This document shows, piece after piece, positions 22,456-34,122 of a stretch of DNA of 64,000 nt; positions within the stretch are counted from its first letter, which is position 1, and the number at the start of each line of letters is the position of its first letter. Below the pieces are notes generated by a model, which had not been told where the DNA came from, ran no database searches, and was given only the letters and a program-made list of their open reading frames with translations. A program made the position numbers and the translations under genes. Origin of the DNA: Hordeum vulgare subsp. vulgare (lineage: Eukaryota > Streptophyta > Magnoliopsida > Poales > Poaceae). The stretch lies in assembly GCF_904849725.1 (NCBI RefSeq), contig NC_058519.1, forward strand, positions 649,811,387 through 649,875,386. The letters run 5' to 3'.

Positions 22456-23880
22456 TCAAGTAGTAAGCGTTATTGTGCAACGCCCTACTGATGATGAAGG
22501 GTCCCCCCATGGGGATGAGAGCTTGTGCTGGCCGACAGTGCGCTGGATTCTTCTGAGAACCAAGTCTCCCTCCCGGAAAGAGAGAGGCTTGATCTTTTTG
22601 CTGTGGTAGTATCTCAGCTTCTGTTGATAGATGGTCGTCCGGCCCAAGGCCAAGTCCCTTGCTTCTTCGAGGAGGTCCACACCGTCATATCTTGCCTCCT
22701 TCGCCTCCGTTTCCGTGTATAGGGTGACCCGAGGTGAGTCAAACTCGATATCCGTGGGAATAATAGCCTCAGACCCGTATACGAGGAAGAATGGAGTGAA
22801 GCCGGTCGACCGGTTGGGCGTGGTGCGGAGGCTCCATAACACAGTCAGTAGTTCTTTGATCCAGCAACCGGCCGATCTGACAAGTGGTGCCACCAGTCTT
22901 GGCTTGATGCCGGCCAGAATCAGGCCGTTGGCCCTCTCCGCTTGGCCATTCGACTCGGGATGTGCCACTGACGCCAAATCGCGCCGGATGCCTACCTTGG
23001 AAAAGTAGAGCGCCAGAGCGCCTTTGGCGAAGTTGGTGCCGTTGTCGGTGATGATGCTGTGGGGAACGCCATATCAAACAGAGATGTCCGTGATGAACTT
23101 CACGGCCTTGGGGCCATCAAGCTTCTTGATAGGTCTGGCTTCAATCCACTTGGTGAACTTGTCGACGGCTACCAAGAGATGGGTCATTCCACCACGAGCC
23201 GTCTTGAAGGGCCCTACCATGTCCAGTCCCCAGACGACGAACGGCCACGACAGGGGGATTGTTTTGAGGGCCGAAGGCGGCATGTGGCTCTTTGCGCTGA
23301 AGAATTGGCAGCCTTCACATTTGTTGACCAGATCCATGTCCTCCTCGAGGGCCGTGGGCCAGTATAATCCGTGGCGGAACGCCTTGGCCACTAGGGTTCT
23401 AGAGGCGGCATGATGCCCACAGTCCCCCTGGTGAATGTCTCTGAGGATCTCCTGTCCCTTTTCTGATTCGACGCAGCATTGGAACACGCCGGTCATGCTG
23501 TGCCGCACCAGCTCGCGATTGATGATGGTGTAGGCTGCAGACCTGTGCTGGATCTGCCTCGCCTCCGCCTCATCTTGAGGAAGCTCGCCGTGAAGGAGGA
23601 AGGCCAGGATAGTTTGAGCCCACGACGGAGCCGACACAAGGGCTCGCTCCGCCTCGACCTTACTGTTAGGGGCTTCTGTAGCCCCCGAGCTTGATGGAGC
23701 AGCAGTCGTGGACTCGAGACAAGGTGTCTTTGGTGCTTCTGCGGCAACTGGCTCGCCGTCTACCTCCATGACATCCACCCACTGGGTGTCGAGACGACAG
23801 GATTTGAGGCAGGGCGGAGCCGGAGTTGTTGTTGTAGCCGGTGCCGCTATTGGAGTCGGCATGGCCAGCGTAGCCCTCAC
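22456..23880 (-). pseudogene. H integrase
   Basis: Two frames make up the domain. 23074-23880 has the zinc-binding end (HHAASR, CEGCQFF), then the first catalytic D in GLDMVGPF. 22456-22977, and the sequence between, has the second D in the ITDNGTNF-type motif and the E in SNGQAERANG, then the C-terminal domain (FREGDLVLRRI). A TGA stop near 23072 where CGA is expected, plus a frameshift, break it. The N-terminal 60 residues come from an Ala/Pro/Ser-rich linker. Expected role: integration of element cDNA. Confidence 0.88.
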
Positions 23881-24033
23881 ATGAGCTGTAGCGGGGCGTA
23901 GCTGGTGGAGCCGACGACGCTTGCACCATGGACTCAGCCGGTGCCGCTATTAGTCGGCATAGCCAGCGTAGCCGGCACAGGAGCTATAGCCGACGTAGCT
24001 GGTGGAGCCGACGGCGCTTGCACCGTAGAGTCA
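23837..24033 (-). repeat. 100-bp direct repeat in the H RNase H-integrase linker
   Basis: The unit starting gccggtgccgctat at 23837 recurs at 23937, with a third partial start at about 24034. It encodes an Ala/Pro/Ser-rich linker on the minus strand. The first unit is about 100 bp and the second about 97 bp, so the duplication shifts the reading frame. Confidence 0.8.
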
Positions 24034-24314
24034 GCCGGCACGAAGATCGATGCCGACTCGGGAGACGGCCTGCTAGACGTCTTATGGAGTTGCTCGAGGG
24101 AGACGCCGGATGGGATAGCCTGTCTCATGGAGCCAATCTTCGCAAGTGTATCAGCCGCCTCATTATCTGCTCTGGGAACGTGGTGGAACTCACATCCCTC
24201 GAAGGGGCCGCTGAGCTGCTGGATGAGGAAGCGGTAGCTTGCCATGTTGGCGTCCTTGGTGTCCTAATCGCCAGAAACTTGCTGTACCACCAAGTCTGAA
24301 TCGCCGAAGCATAC
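23934..24314 (-). pseudogene. H RNase H, C-terminal part
   Basis: After the N1 insertion the RNase H coding sequence resumes with FGDSDLVVQQV (catalytic D in GDSD) and continues to FHHVPRADNEAADTLAKIG, which carries the last conserved acidic residue. A stop lies between them near 24266. The N-terminal part of the domain is at 31193-31832, on the other side of N1. Such RNase H domains remove the RNA strand of the RNA-DNA hybrid during cDNA synthesis. Confidence 0.85.
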
Positions 24315-25932
24315 TGATGTTTGTTGTGTATCCCTTGCAATGGCGCCAGAAATAGTTGTGTCGACGGCACCAGGAATCCTTCACCTACGGCTACGCCTTA
24401 AGGGACTTCCTAGGCAAGTATGCAAAGGATTTCCCCCGTGGCCTTGGAGCCTTGTGTTTGTGTTCCCTCGAAGCGGAAAGGGTGATGTAGCACAGCGACG
24501 GTAAGTATTTCCCTTAGTTTGAGAACCAAGGTATCAATTCGGCGGAAGAGTATCTGAAAATCCTGCACAAACACAAAAGCTTGCACCCAACGCTATGAAG
24601 GGGTTGTCAATACCTTATAGATTGTTTGCCAAGTGAGAACTGAAAGCAACAAAGTAACACAACAAAGTAAAAGGGAAGATGTAAACGATGGATGTGAATA
24701 GACCCGGGGGCCGTAGTGTTTACTAGTGGCTTCTCTCATGAAAGCAAGTAGATGGTGGGTGAACAAATTACTGTCGAGCAATTGATAGAACTGTGCAGAG
24801 TCGTGACGATATCTATGCAATGATTATTTCTATAGGCATCACGTCCGAAACAAGTAGACCGATACTTTCTGCATCTACTACTATTACTCCACACGTCGAC
24901 CGCTATCCATCATGCATCTAGTGTATTAAGTCCATAATAACAGAGTAACGCCTTAAGCAAGATGACATGATGTAGAGGGATAATCTCAAACCAATGATAA
25001 AAACCCCATCTTTTTACCCTTGATGGCAACTGCTTGATGTGTGCCTTGCTGCCCCTACTGTCACTTGGAAAGGTCACCACATGGCAGAACCCAAAACCAA
25101 ACACTTGTCCCATTGCAAGAATCATAGATCTAGTTGGCCAAACAAAACCCAATACTCGGAGAGACTTACAAGGATATCAAATCATGCATATAAGAAATCA
25201 GCAAAGACTCAAATATATATCATAGATAATCTGATCACAAGTCCACAATTCATCGGATCTCGACAAACACACCACCAAAGAACATTACATCGGATAGATC
25301 TCCATGAAGATCATGGAGAACTTTGTATTGAAGATCCAAGAGAGAGAAGAAGCCATCTAGCTAAAACTATAGACCCGTTGGTGTGAAGTGAACTATTCAC
25401 GAGTCATTGGAGGGGCGATGATGATGATGAAGAAGCCCTCCAACTCCAAAGTCCCCTCCGGCAGGGTGCCGGGAAGGGTCTCGAGATGAGATCTCACGGA
25501 AACGGAAGCTTGCGGCGGCGGAAAAGTATTTTCGAGGCTCCACTTATTTTTTGCGGAATATTTGGGAATTTATAGGACAAAGACCTAGGTCAGGGGGCGG
25601 CCAGGGAGGCCTCAAGCCTGCCCACCGCCGCCTCCCCCCTGGTGGCGGAGTGGGGGCTTGTGGGCTCCCTGGAGCCCACTTGGCTTGGCCCAAAAGCCCC
25701 CTTGACTTCTTCCATTCGAGAAAAAATCATTTCGGGGTTTTTCTTCCGTTTGGACTCCGTTCCAAAATCAGATCTGAAAATAGTCAAAAACACGGAAAAA
25801 CAGGAACTAGCACTTGGCACTGAATTAATAAGTTAGTCCCAAAAAGATATAAAAAGGTACCTAAAACATACAAAGAAGGCAAGATAACAGCGTGAAAACA
25901 TCAAAAATTATAGATACGTTTGAGACGTATCA
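24315..25932 (-). repeat. N1 3' LTR
   Basis: A 1618-bp repeat of 29607-31192 with TGAT...ATCA ends. It contains a GC-rich stem-loop at about 25603-25670 with arms caagcctgcccaccgccgcc and ggtggcggagtgggggcttg. Confidence 0.93.
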
Positions 25933-25949
25933 AGCATCCCCAAGCTTAA
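25933..25949 (-). other. N1 polypurine tract
   Basis: On the minus strand TTAAGCTTGGGGATGCT leads directly into the LTR start TGATACGTC. The same core (AAGCTTGGGGATGC) recurs inside N1 near 27892, 27946 and 29106. Confidence 0.85.
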
Positions 25950-28647
25950 CTCCTGCTCGTCCTTGAGTAGGGAAGTGATAAGAATGAATTTTTGATGCTT
26001 TCATGCTACCTACCATAGGTGTCCTTTGTAATTCCTCTTATGTGATGTGAATGTTCAGATCCATTAGATTCAAAACAATAGTTTGCTATTGACGTGGAAA
26101 CAATAATAATTCAAGCAAACTAGCAAAGTAACCATGAACTTTCAAAATAACAAGGCCAAAAGAAAGTTATCCCTACAAAAGCATATAGTCTGGCTATGCT
26201 CTATCATCATTGCAGAACGAGTTTAAATCATGCACAACGCCGGTATTGGCCAAGTAATTGTTTCACACCTTTACTTTCTCAAACATTTTCAACTCTCACG
26301 CAATACATGAGCATGAGCCATGGTTATAGCACTATAGATGGTGTGGAATGTGGTGGGGGTTGCAAGACAAAAAGGAGAAGATAGTCACATTAACTAGGCA
26401 TATCATTGAGCTGTGGAGATGCTCATCAATAGATATCAATGTGAATGAGTAGGGATTGCCATACAAATGATGCACTAGAGCTACAAGTATGTGAAAGCTC
26501 TTAAAGAAAACTAGCGGGTGTGCATCCAACTTGCTTGCTCACGAAGACCTAGGGCAATTTTGAGGAAGCCTATCATTGGAATATACAAGCCAAGTTATAT
26601 AATGAGAATTTCCCACTAGCTATATGGTGGTGAAAAAATGAGAGACTCTCAATCATGAAGATCATGGTGCTCAAAATGCACAAGTGTGGAAAAAGTGGTA
26701 GCATTGTCCCTTCTCTCTTTTTCTCTCATTTTTTTATTTTATTTTGGTGGCTCTTTGGCCTCTTTTTTTATGGGCTTATTTGGCCTCTTTTGTTTCCTCA
26801 CATGGGACAATGCTCCAATAATGATGACCATCACACTTTCAACTCAAATCTTAGAGCAACTATGACTCTATATGGAATGCCTTCAGTAGTGTACCGTGGC
26901 AATGATCTAGCATGGCACAGACATCAATGGAAACATCATGCTAGCTATCTTACGGTCGTGCAAAGGCAATGTAAACGTGGTGGCACATATCATGGTAGTA
27001 GTTGCATGGCAATATATCTCGGAATGACTTTGAAAAAGCCATAGTAGGTAGGTATGGTGGCTGTTTTGAGGGAGGCTAATGGTGGGTTTTGTGCACCGGC
27101 GAAAGTTGCACGACGCTAAGAAGATAGTGATGGTGGAAGGTGAAAGTGCAGCTAAACCATGGAATCAACAATAGTCATGAAGAACTCATATACTTGTTGC
27201 AAAAGTTTTATTAGTAATCGAAACAAAGCATTCGACGCATACTCCTAGGGGAAGGGTTGGTAGGTATAAACCATCGTGCGATCCCGACCGCCATGCAAAG
27301 GATGACAATCAATAGACTAATCATGCTCAGATTTCATCACATAGCGGTTCACCATACGTGCATGCTACGGGAATCACTAAATTCAACACAAGTATTTCTA
27401 GATCCACAACACCTTACTAGCATGACTTCAATATTACCATAACCACAACTCAAAACTAATTGAGATGAATCAAACTTCTCTAACTATTCAATGCACATGA
27501 AGGTGGAAGTTTTCGTATCCCTTTGGATAACTACCCCTTTTGAGAGTACTTTCAAAGCATAGATCAAGTACCAAGCCATTCACCACTGTGCTCTAAAAGA
27601 TATAAGTGAAGCACATAGAGCAAAAGTATCTAGTTGAAAAGATATAAGTGAAGCACATGTGAGCTGAATTGTCTACCAAAAGATATAAGTGAAGCTCGAC
27701 AAAATCACGGTGACTGCATGTCTCTCTCTCTAGGTGTGAAGCAAGGATGATTGTGACACAACAAAAAAAATAAAAGACTCCTACGATACAAGACGCTCCA
27801 AGCAGAAACACATAACATGTGCTGAATAAAAATATAGCCCCAAGTAACGTTACCGATGGATTGAAGACGAGAGAGGGGATGCCTTCCCGGGGCATCCCCA
27901 AGCTTAGGCTTTTAAGGCATCCTTGAATGTCTTGGGGTGCCTTGGGCATCCCCAAGCTTGAGCTCTTGACACTCTTTATCTTTTTGTCCATCAGAACTTC
28001 ACCCAAAACTTGAAAACTTCATAACACGAAACTTAAACAGAAACTCGTGATAACATTAGTACAAGAAAGAAAACCACCACTTCCTTAGGTACTGTAGCAA
28101 ACTTAAATTCTACTTGTGATGATGTTGGGTTACTGTACTTTCAATCTTCCATGGCTAATACCCCCCGATACTATCCATAGTTTCATCAAAATAAGCAACC
28201 AACACAACAAAAACAGAATCTGTTAACAGCAGACCAGTTTGTAGCAATCTGTATGTTTTGTATATCTATGTTACTTCACAAATTCTGAAAAATAACGACA
28301 GTCTGAAGAATTTGTGTAGCAATCAGCAGCAAAAAGAATCAGCTCAAAAGCTCTTCCATAAAAAACTTGAAAATTCGTTTCGTGAGCAGAAAGTTTATGT
28401 ATTTTCCAGCGTGACCAAACGATCATCCTGAAGTCTAATCATAACGGTTTTGCTTGGCACAAACGCAAAAAAGAAACACAAAAACAGAATCATAACAGAA
28501 TTATGAAAGTGTGGGAAACACAAAACAGAAAGAAAAATGATAGATTCGTTGGGTTGCCTCCCAACAAGCACTTTTGTTTAACGCCCTTAGCTAGGCATTC
28601 AATGATGTTCTCACAAAAGACAAGAATTGATGCACAACGAGAGCATC
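25950..28647 (-). other. N1 noncoding internal region
   Basis: About 2.7 kb without a credible gene; open frames are short and contain no motifs. N2 has a homologous region in the opposite orientation (about 58705-61162). Two polypurine-like strings (ggcatccccaagctt) occur at 27892 and 27946. Confidence 0.7.
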
Positions 28648-29358
28648 CTAAAGCATGTGAAAACCACATCTAAGTATAACATACTTCCTATGCATATGCA
28701 TTTTATAGGAAAACAGATTGTCAAGACAACCAATAGTTGCCATATGCAAGGAAGAAGAAAGACACAATAGCAATCTCCACATAACGAGAGGTAAATTGGT
28801 AACATGAAAGTTTCTACCACAATATTTTCCTCTCTCATAGCAATTACATGTGGGATCATATTCGAATTCAACAATGTAACTATCACATAGGATATTCTTT
28901 TCATGATCCACATGCATGCAAAGTTGACGCTCTTCAAAAATAGTGGGATTATCATCAACGAAAGTCATGACTTCTCCGAACCCACTTTCAATCTTATTGC
29001 AAACATCATATTCATCATGAGGCTTAAACAAATCTTCAAGATCATAAGAAAAATCATCGCCCCACTCATGATCATTGCAACAAGTAGAGGTCATAGCAAA
29101 ACTAGCATCCCCAAGCTTAGGGTTTTGCATATTCTTAGCATGATTGTCACTAACAGAATTTATAGTGAAACCATTGCAATCATGCTTTTCATCCAAGGAG
29201 CCCTCGTGAATCACTTCATGAATTTCTTCCTCACAATTTTCAGATTCACGCATCTTAAGCAAAACTCCATAGAAATAGTCAATTGTCCTCAACTCACTGT
29301 CAATTCGTTCAACAATAGTGGGTCTCTTAAAGAGACTAGCTAGTGGATGAGGATCCAT
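28648..29358 (-). CDS. N1 single ORF, protein of unknown function
   Basis: This 236-codon ORF begins with ATG about 220 bp inside the primer binding site, where gag would be expected, and has no internal stop. The N-terminal 170 residues are acidic (EEEIHEV, DEYDVCNKIESGFGEVM) with scattered Cys and His (CNCYERGKYCGRN) but no zinc-knuckle spacing. The C-terminus is hydrophobic. I do not recognise gag or any enzyme. It could be a remnant of a gag-like protein or a family-specific protein of this non-autonomous element. N2 has lost the region. Confidence 0.5.
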   Translation of the reverse strand: MDPHPLASLFKRPTIVERIDSELRTIDYFYGVLLKMRESENCEEEIHEVIHEGSLDEKHDCNGFTINSVSDNHAKNMQNPKLGDASFAMTSTCCNDHEWGDDFSYDLEDLFKPHDEYDVCNKIESGFGEVMTFVDDNPTIFEERQLCMHVDHEKNILCDSYIVEFEYDPTCNCYERGKYCGRNFHVTNLPLVMWRLLLCLSSSLHMATIGCLDNLFSYKMHMHRKYVILRCGFHML

Positions 29359-29578
29359 ATCAATAGATTTTCAGCAAGCGAAGATGCAAGCATATTGAAG
29401 GCACATGGCACACAAGCGAACAGAAAGCAAGCGAGAGAAAAGGGCGAACGAAAAAGGCAAAAGGAAAATGAAAACGGCAAAGTGAAGTGGGGGAGAGGAA
29501 AACGAGAGGCAACTGGCAACAAAAGTAAATGGAAGAGAAGAGTTTGTGAGACCTACTTGGATAGATCTTGATTTCTCC

Positions 29579-29596
29579 TCCCTGGCAACGGCGCCA
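29579..29596 (-). other. N1 primer binding site
   Basis: On the minus strand TGGCGCCGTTGCCAGGGA starts 10 bases inside the 5' LTR end. It differs from the W1 site by two or three bases. Confidence 0.85.
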
Positions 29597-29606
29597 GAAA
29601 TACTTC

Positions 29607-31192
29607 TGATGTTTGCTGTGTATCCCTTGCAACGGCGCCAGAAATAGTTGTGTCGACGGCACCAGGAATCCTTCAGCTACGGCTACCCCTTAAGGGACTT
29701 CCTAGGCAAGTATGCAAAGGATTTCCCTCGTGGCCTTGGAGCCTTGCGTTGGTGTTCCCTCGAAGCGGAAAGGGTGATGCAACACAACGACGGTAAGTAT
29801 TTCCCTCAGTTTGAGAACCAAGGTATCAATCCGGCGGAAGAGTATCTCAAGATCCTGCAAAAACACAAAAGCTTGCACCCAACGCTATGAAGGGGTTGTC
29901 AATCCCTTATAGATTGTTTGCCAAGTGAGAACTGAAAGCAACAAAGTAACAAAGCAAAGTAAAAGCAGAGATGTAAACGATGGATGTGAATAGAGCCAGG
30001 GGCCGTAGTGTTTACTAGTGGCATCTCTCATGAAAGCAAGTAGACGGTGGGTGAACAAATTACTGTCGAGCAATTGATAGAACTGTGGAGAGTCGTGACG
30101 ATATCTATGCAATGATTATTTCTATAGGCATCACGTCCGAAACAAGTAGACCGATACTTTCTGCATCTACTATTATTACTCCACACGTCGACCGCTATCC
30201 AGCATGCATCTAGTGTATTAAGTCCATAAGAACAGAGTAACGCCTTAAGCAAGATGACATGATGTAGAGGGATAATCTCAAACCAATGATAAAAACCCCA
30301 TCTTTTTACCCTTGATGGCAATTGCTTGATGTGTGCCTTGCTGCCCCTACTGTCACTGGGAAAGGTCACCACATGGCAGAACCCAAAACCAAGCACTTCT
30401 CCCATTGCAAGAATCGTAGATCTAGTTGGCCAAACAAAACCCAAGACTCGGAGAGACTTACAAGGATATCAAATCATGCATATAAGAAATCAGCAAAGAC
30501 TCAAATATATATCATAGATAATCTGATCACAAGTCCACAATTCATCGGATCTCGGCAAACACACCGCCAAAGAATATTACATCGGATAGATCTCCATGAA
30601 GATCATGGAGAACTTTGTATTGAAGATCCAAGAGAGAGAAGAAGCCATCTAGCTACTAACTACGGACCCGTAGGTCTGAAGTGAACTACTCACGAGTCAT
30701 TGGAGAAGCGATGATGATGATGAAGAAGCCCTCCAACTCCAAAGTCCCCTCCGGCAGGTTGCCGGGAAGGGTCTCCACATGAGATCTCGCGGAAACGGAA
30801 GCTTGCAGCGGCGGAAAAGTATTTTCGAGGCTCCCTTGATTTTTTGTGGAATATTTGGGAATTTATAGGCCAAAGACCTAGGTCAGGGGGTGGCCAGGGA
30901 GGCCACAAGCCTGCCCACCGCCACCTCCACCCTGGTGGCGGAGTGGGGGCTTGTGGGCTCCCTGGAGCCCACCTGGCTTGGCCCAAAAGCCCCCTGTACT
31001 TCTTCCGTTTGGACTCCGTTCCAAAATCAGATCTGAAAAGAGTCAAAAACACGGAAAAAACAGGAACTGACACTTGGGACTGAATTAATAAGTTAGTCCC
31101 AAGAAGATATAAAAAGGTACATAAAACATACAAAGAAGGCAAGATAATAGCGTGAAAACATCAAAAATTATAGATACGTTTGAGACGTATCA
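29607..31192 (-). repeat. N1 5' LTR
   Basis: A 1586-bp repeat of 24315-25932. It contains the matching GC-rich stem-loop at about 30893-30962, with arms ggccacaagcctgcccaccg and ggtggcggagtgggggcttg. Confidence 0.93.
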
Positions 31193-31832
31193 TATACGAG
31201 CCGCCGGATGCCAATCTCCTTGGCGAGCCGGCGGCCGTGAGCTAGTGCTTCGTACTCGGCGACGTTGTTGGAGGCGGCGAAGTGGATCTCGACAGCATAC
31301 TTGAGCTGGTCCCCTTTCGGAGACGTCAAGACGATGCTAGCTCCCAGACCCGTTCAGATCTTCAAGCCGTCGAAGTGCATACGCCAATGCGTGGAGTCTG
31401 GAGGCGGCGGCTCGAACTGGGTCTCAGCACAGTCGACTAAGAAGTCGGCCATCACCTGAGATTTGATGGCGGTGCGAGGCTCGTACCGAATATCATGGTC
31501 CACCATGGCGATGGACCATTTGGCAATCCTGCCCGTGGCGTCACGGTTGCCCATGATCTCTGAAAGTGGAGCAGTGCTTACCACAGTGATGGCATGCTCT
31601 TGGAAGTATTGCTTCAACTTCTTTGCAGCAAGGTAAACGCCATAACACATTTTTGGTAATGTGGATAGTTCTGCTTGGAGGCGGACAAGACCTCGCTGAG
31701 GTAGTAGACAGGGCGCTGCACTGGTAGTGCCTTGCCCTCCTCCTTGCGCTGAACTACCAACACTATGCTAACCACGTGAGTGGTCGCTGCAATGTATATG
31801 AGTATGGGTTCCCTTTCAGACGGCGCTGCCAA
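31193..31832 (-). pseudogene. H reverse transcriptase connection and RNase H N-terminal part
   Basis: Minus-strand frames at 31614-31832 and 31354-31650 encode the RT connection and RNase H-like fold (PILIYIAATTHVVSIVLV, VQRPVYYLSEVLSASKQNYPHYQK, GRIAKWSIAMVDHDIRYEPR). The HFDG motif of the second RNase H domain lies near 31370, in a separate frame from the sequence running up to the N1 insertion. Frameshifts or stops separate the frames. This is the usual RT-connection-RNase H order of Tat-like elements. Confidence 0.82.
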
Positions 31833-31883
31833 GATTGGCAGGGTCGAGATGACCCGCTTAAGGTCGCGGAAGGCTTCGTACGC

Positions 31884-32681
31884 CTAGTCGTTCCACTCGA
31901 ACTTCGTCGTCTTCTTCATGAGCTGGTAGATTGGAAGGGCCTTCTCGCCAAGCCGGCTGACGAACCGGCTAAGGAATGCCAGGGACCCGGCAAACTTCTG
32001 GACGTCAAGGATTCGAGCCGGCCGCACCATCCGCTCGATGGTGCCGATCTTCTCGGGGTTCGCCTCGATGCCGCGGGCGGACACGAAGAACCCCAAGAGT
32101 TTGCCGCCTGGAACCCCAGAGACGCACTCCTCCGGGTTGAGCCGGATCTTGTACTCGCGCAGGTTGGCGAACATCTACCGCATGTCGTCGAGGAGGCTGA
32201 AGTGCTGCTTCGTCTTGACGACGATGTCATCCACATAGACGTGGATGTTTCTGCCGATCTCTGGCAGTAGGCTCTGCTGCATGCAGTGTTGGAATGTCGC
32301 ACCAGTGTTCTTTAGACCGAACGTCATGGTGGTGTAGAAGTAGGCCCCGAAGGGCGTGATGAAGGAGGTCTTCAGGCGATCAGCTGGATCCAGCTTGATT
32401 TGATGGTAGCCTGAATAAGCATCCAGAAACGACAGCAATTCGCAGCCTGCAGTGGAGTCGATCACTTGATCTAACCTAGGCAACACGAAAGGGTCTTTTG
32501 GACAGGCCTTATTCAAGCTAGTGTAGTCGATACACATTCGCCAGGTGTTGTTCTTCTTCAGCACCAGGACTGGATTAGCCAGCCAGTCCGGGTGGAAAAC
32601 CTCCATGATGAAGCCGGCTGCAAGGAGCCGGGTGATCTCTTCTCCGATTGTGCGTCGCTTCCCCTCGGCGAAGTGGCGCAA
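31884..32681 (-). pseudogene. H reverse transcriptase
   Basis: The frame 32175-32681 contains EVFHPDWLANPVLVLKKNN, MCIDYTSLNKACPKDPF, LSFLDAYSGYHQI, FGAYFYTTMTFGLKNTGATFQ and the catalytic YVDD in HVYVDDIVVK. The thumb continues in 31884-32174 (LRRxxI-type NP motif replaced by LNPEECVSG; GFFVSARGIEANPEKI). A stop near 32175 separates the two. When intact it would copy element RNA into DNA in the cytoplasmic particle. Confidence 0.9.
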
Positions 32682-32985
32682 AGGCTACTTCACCGGCTTT
32701 GCATCCGGTCGCACGTGAAGTTTGTGCTCGGCACCTCGGAACACCCGACATGTCCTTGGGGGACCATGCAAAGATGTCCCGATTCTCACGGAGGAAGTCG
32801 ACGAGCTCGCCTTCCTATTTGGGGCTGAGGCCAGCCCCGATGGTGACGCACTGCTTGGGGTTGGCAGGGTCGAGCAGGACCTGCTTGGTCTCTTTGGCCG
32901 GCTTGAAAGAGCCCTCGCCGGCTGACTGAGATGGAGGAGAAGGAATCACCGGCTGCTCAGTAGCTTGGGCCACGAGCCGGTCGAT
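32682..32985 (-). other. H protease-RT linker, degraded
   Basis: Coding remnants between protease and RT are present but broken. The MRHFAEGKR segment at the start of RT is the only clear landmark. No other feature is seen. Confidence 0.5.
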
Positions 32986-33501
32986 CTATCGCTTCTCCTC
33001 AGCAATCACCAGGGCGTCGGCTAGGCGGCTGCTATCTTGGGCACACTCGACCGACTTCTTGTAGTCGCCAGCAATAGTGAAGATGCCCTTGGGACCCGAC
33101 ATCTTCATCTTCAGGTAGGCGTAGTGCGGAATAGCCACAAATTTGGCCAGAGCCGGTCTGCCCAGCAACACGTGATACGGGCTGCTGAGGTCCACTACCT
33201 CGAACCATATGGACTCTCAGCGGAAGTGAGCTTTGTTGCCGAACAGGACGTCCAGCTGGATTTTACCAATGGGCGAGGAGGACTGCCCAGGCACGATGCC
33301 GTGGAAGACAGTACTGGTCGGGAGGACGTCAGTCTCTTTGAGCCCGAGCTTGAGGAGAGTGTCGAGGTAGAGGATGTTAATGCTGCTACCGCCATCGACC
33401 AACACCCGGGAGAACCCGTAGGTGAGCCTCTTGGAGGCGAAGGTGGGGTCAAGGACGAGCGCATATGACCCCGAGTTGGGCATCACCGCAGGATGGTCCA
33501 C
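32986..33501 (-). pseudogene. H retropepsin-type protease
   Basis: The frame 33217-33501 carries the aspartic protease active site in VLVDGGSSINILY (DGGS in place of DTGA, common in Tat-lineage elements). The region after it (32986-33195) reads HVLLGRPALAKFVAIPHYAYLKMKM, the conserved C-terminal part of the fold. A stop or frameshift near 33200 separates the parts. It would cleave the polyprotein. Confidence 0.85.
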
Positions 33502-33540
33502 CTGGCTCCATGTGATTGGTTTGTCAGACCAATGAATGTA

Positions 33541-34100
33541 CTAGGGAACCGGGGGAACCGTGGCATTCACCTCGCGCCGTCTCTGGCGCAGGCTGTGCTT
33601 GTCATCGCCTTCACTAGTGAAGACGACGAATGCTCCGTCTTGATGAGGGTAGTCGTCATGGACGTGGCCGTCGTCGTGAGGCGGCGATGGTGGAGCCGGA
33701 GCGGGACTAGGAGCTGGTGTGCGAGGCGTCGCCTGCGCACCTGGGGGAGCCGGCACGCCATCCCCTTGTGACAGCCGGCGTGCGAAGCTGCACTGTCGAA
33801 CGGTGTGGTTGGACGGCTGCGCCCCAGAATGTATCTTGCAGGGGGGCGTCGAGTAGTTGCTCAAAGGACTGCCTGGGCAACCAGTTGGCGTTGTTCCTGT
33901 TGGAACGCTTCCGCGGAGAGGCCGGCTTGAGGAGCCGACGTCTCGCCCTCCACGCTGGCTACCAACTTGCTGTTGGATCGTGAATCCATCTGATTCGCCT
34001 TGCACTTCTTGTTGTTCTGGCCGCCTCGGTTGTCCCCACCGGACTTGGGAGTAGCCAGCATAGGGACAGCCTTGTCCGAGGCGGTCACCTTGACGCGCAT
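33541..34100 (-). pseudogene. H gag C-terminal remnant
   Basis: Two overlapping frames (33861-34100 and 33541-34005) carry a basic Lys/Asn/Gly-rich stretch (SGGDNRGGQNNKKCKAN), a Cys/His-containing piece (NYSTPPCKIHSGAQPSNHTVRQC), which may be a zinc-knuckle remnant, and an acidic end with DDGHVHDD. They lead into protease. The N-terminal part of gag is cut off at 34122 by N3. Confidence 0.6.
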
Positions 34101-34122
34101 CGCCGAGTCGGCCGAGGCGTAC

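Larger units (their letters stand above)
24315..31192 (-). mobile_element. element N1: non-autonomous LTR retrotransposon
   Basis: Two LTRs (24315-25932 and 29607-31192) enclose 3.7 kb. The LTRs read TGATGTTTG at the left end and ACGTATCA at the right end on the plus strand. The flanking pentamers are CATAC (24310-24314) and TATAC (31193-31197), a target duplication with one change. Removing N1 rejoins the RNase H frame of H. A polypurine tract lies next to the left LTR and a primer binding site next to the right LTR, so it reads on the minus strand. There is no pol; the only sizeable ORF is 28648-29358. The priming signals resemble those of W, suggesting it uses enzymes of an Athila-like partner (inference). 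Confidence 0.92.
5930..34122 (-). mobile_element. element H: Tat-like Ty3/Gypsy retrotransposon, interrupted and truncated
   Basis: H reads on the minus strand, so its 3' LTR is at the left. Parts visible: 3' LTR 5930-7008, polypurine tract 7009-7020, antisense gene 7564-8030 plus 18219-21594, repeat region 21595-22455, integrase 22456-23880, RNase H split by N1, reverse transcriptase 31884-32681, protease 32986-33501, gag C-terminus to 34100. W1 (8031-18218) and N1 (24315-31192) are later insertions. Without them about 11.1 kb of H remain. The 5' LTR and gag start are missing because N3 and everything nested in it begin at 34123; they may lie beyond the window. The order gag-PR-RT-RNaseH-IN shows Ty3/Gypsy, and the extra antisense gene between integrase and 3' LTR is a known feature of the Tat lineage. 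Confidence 0.85.
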
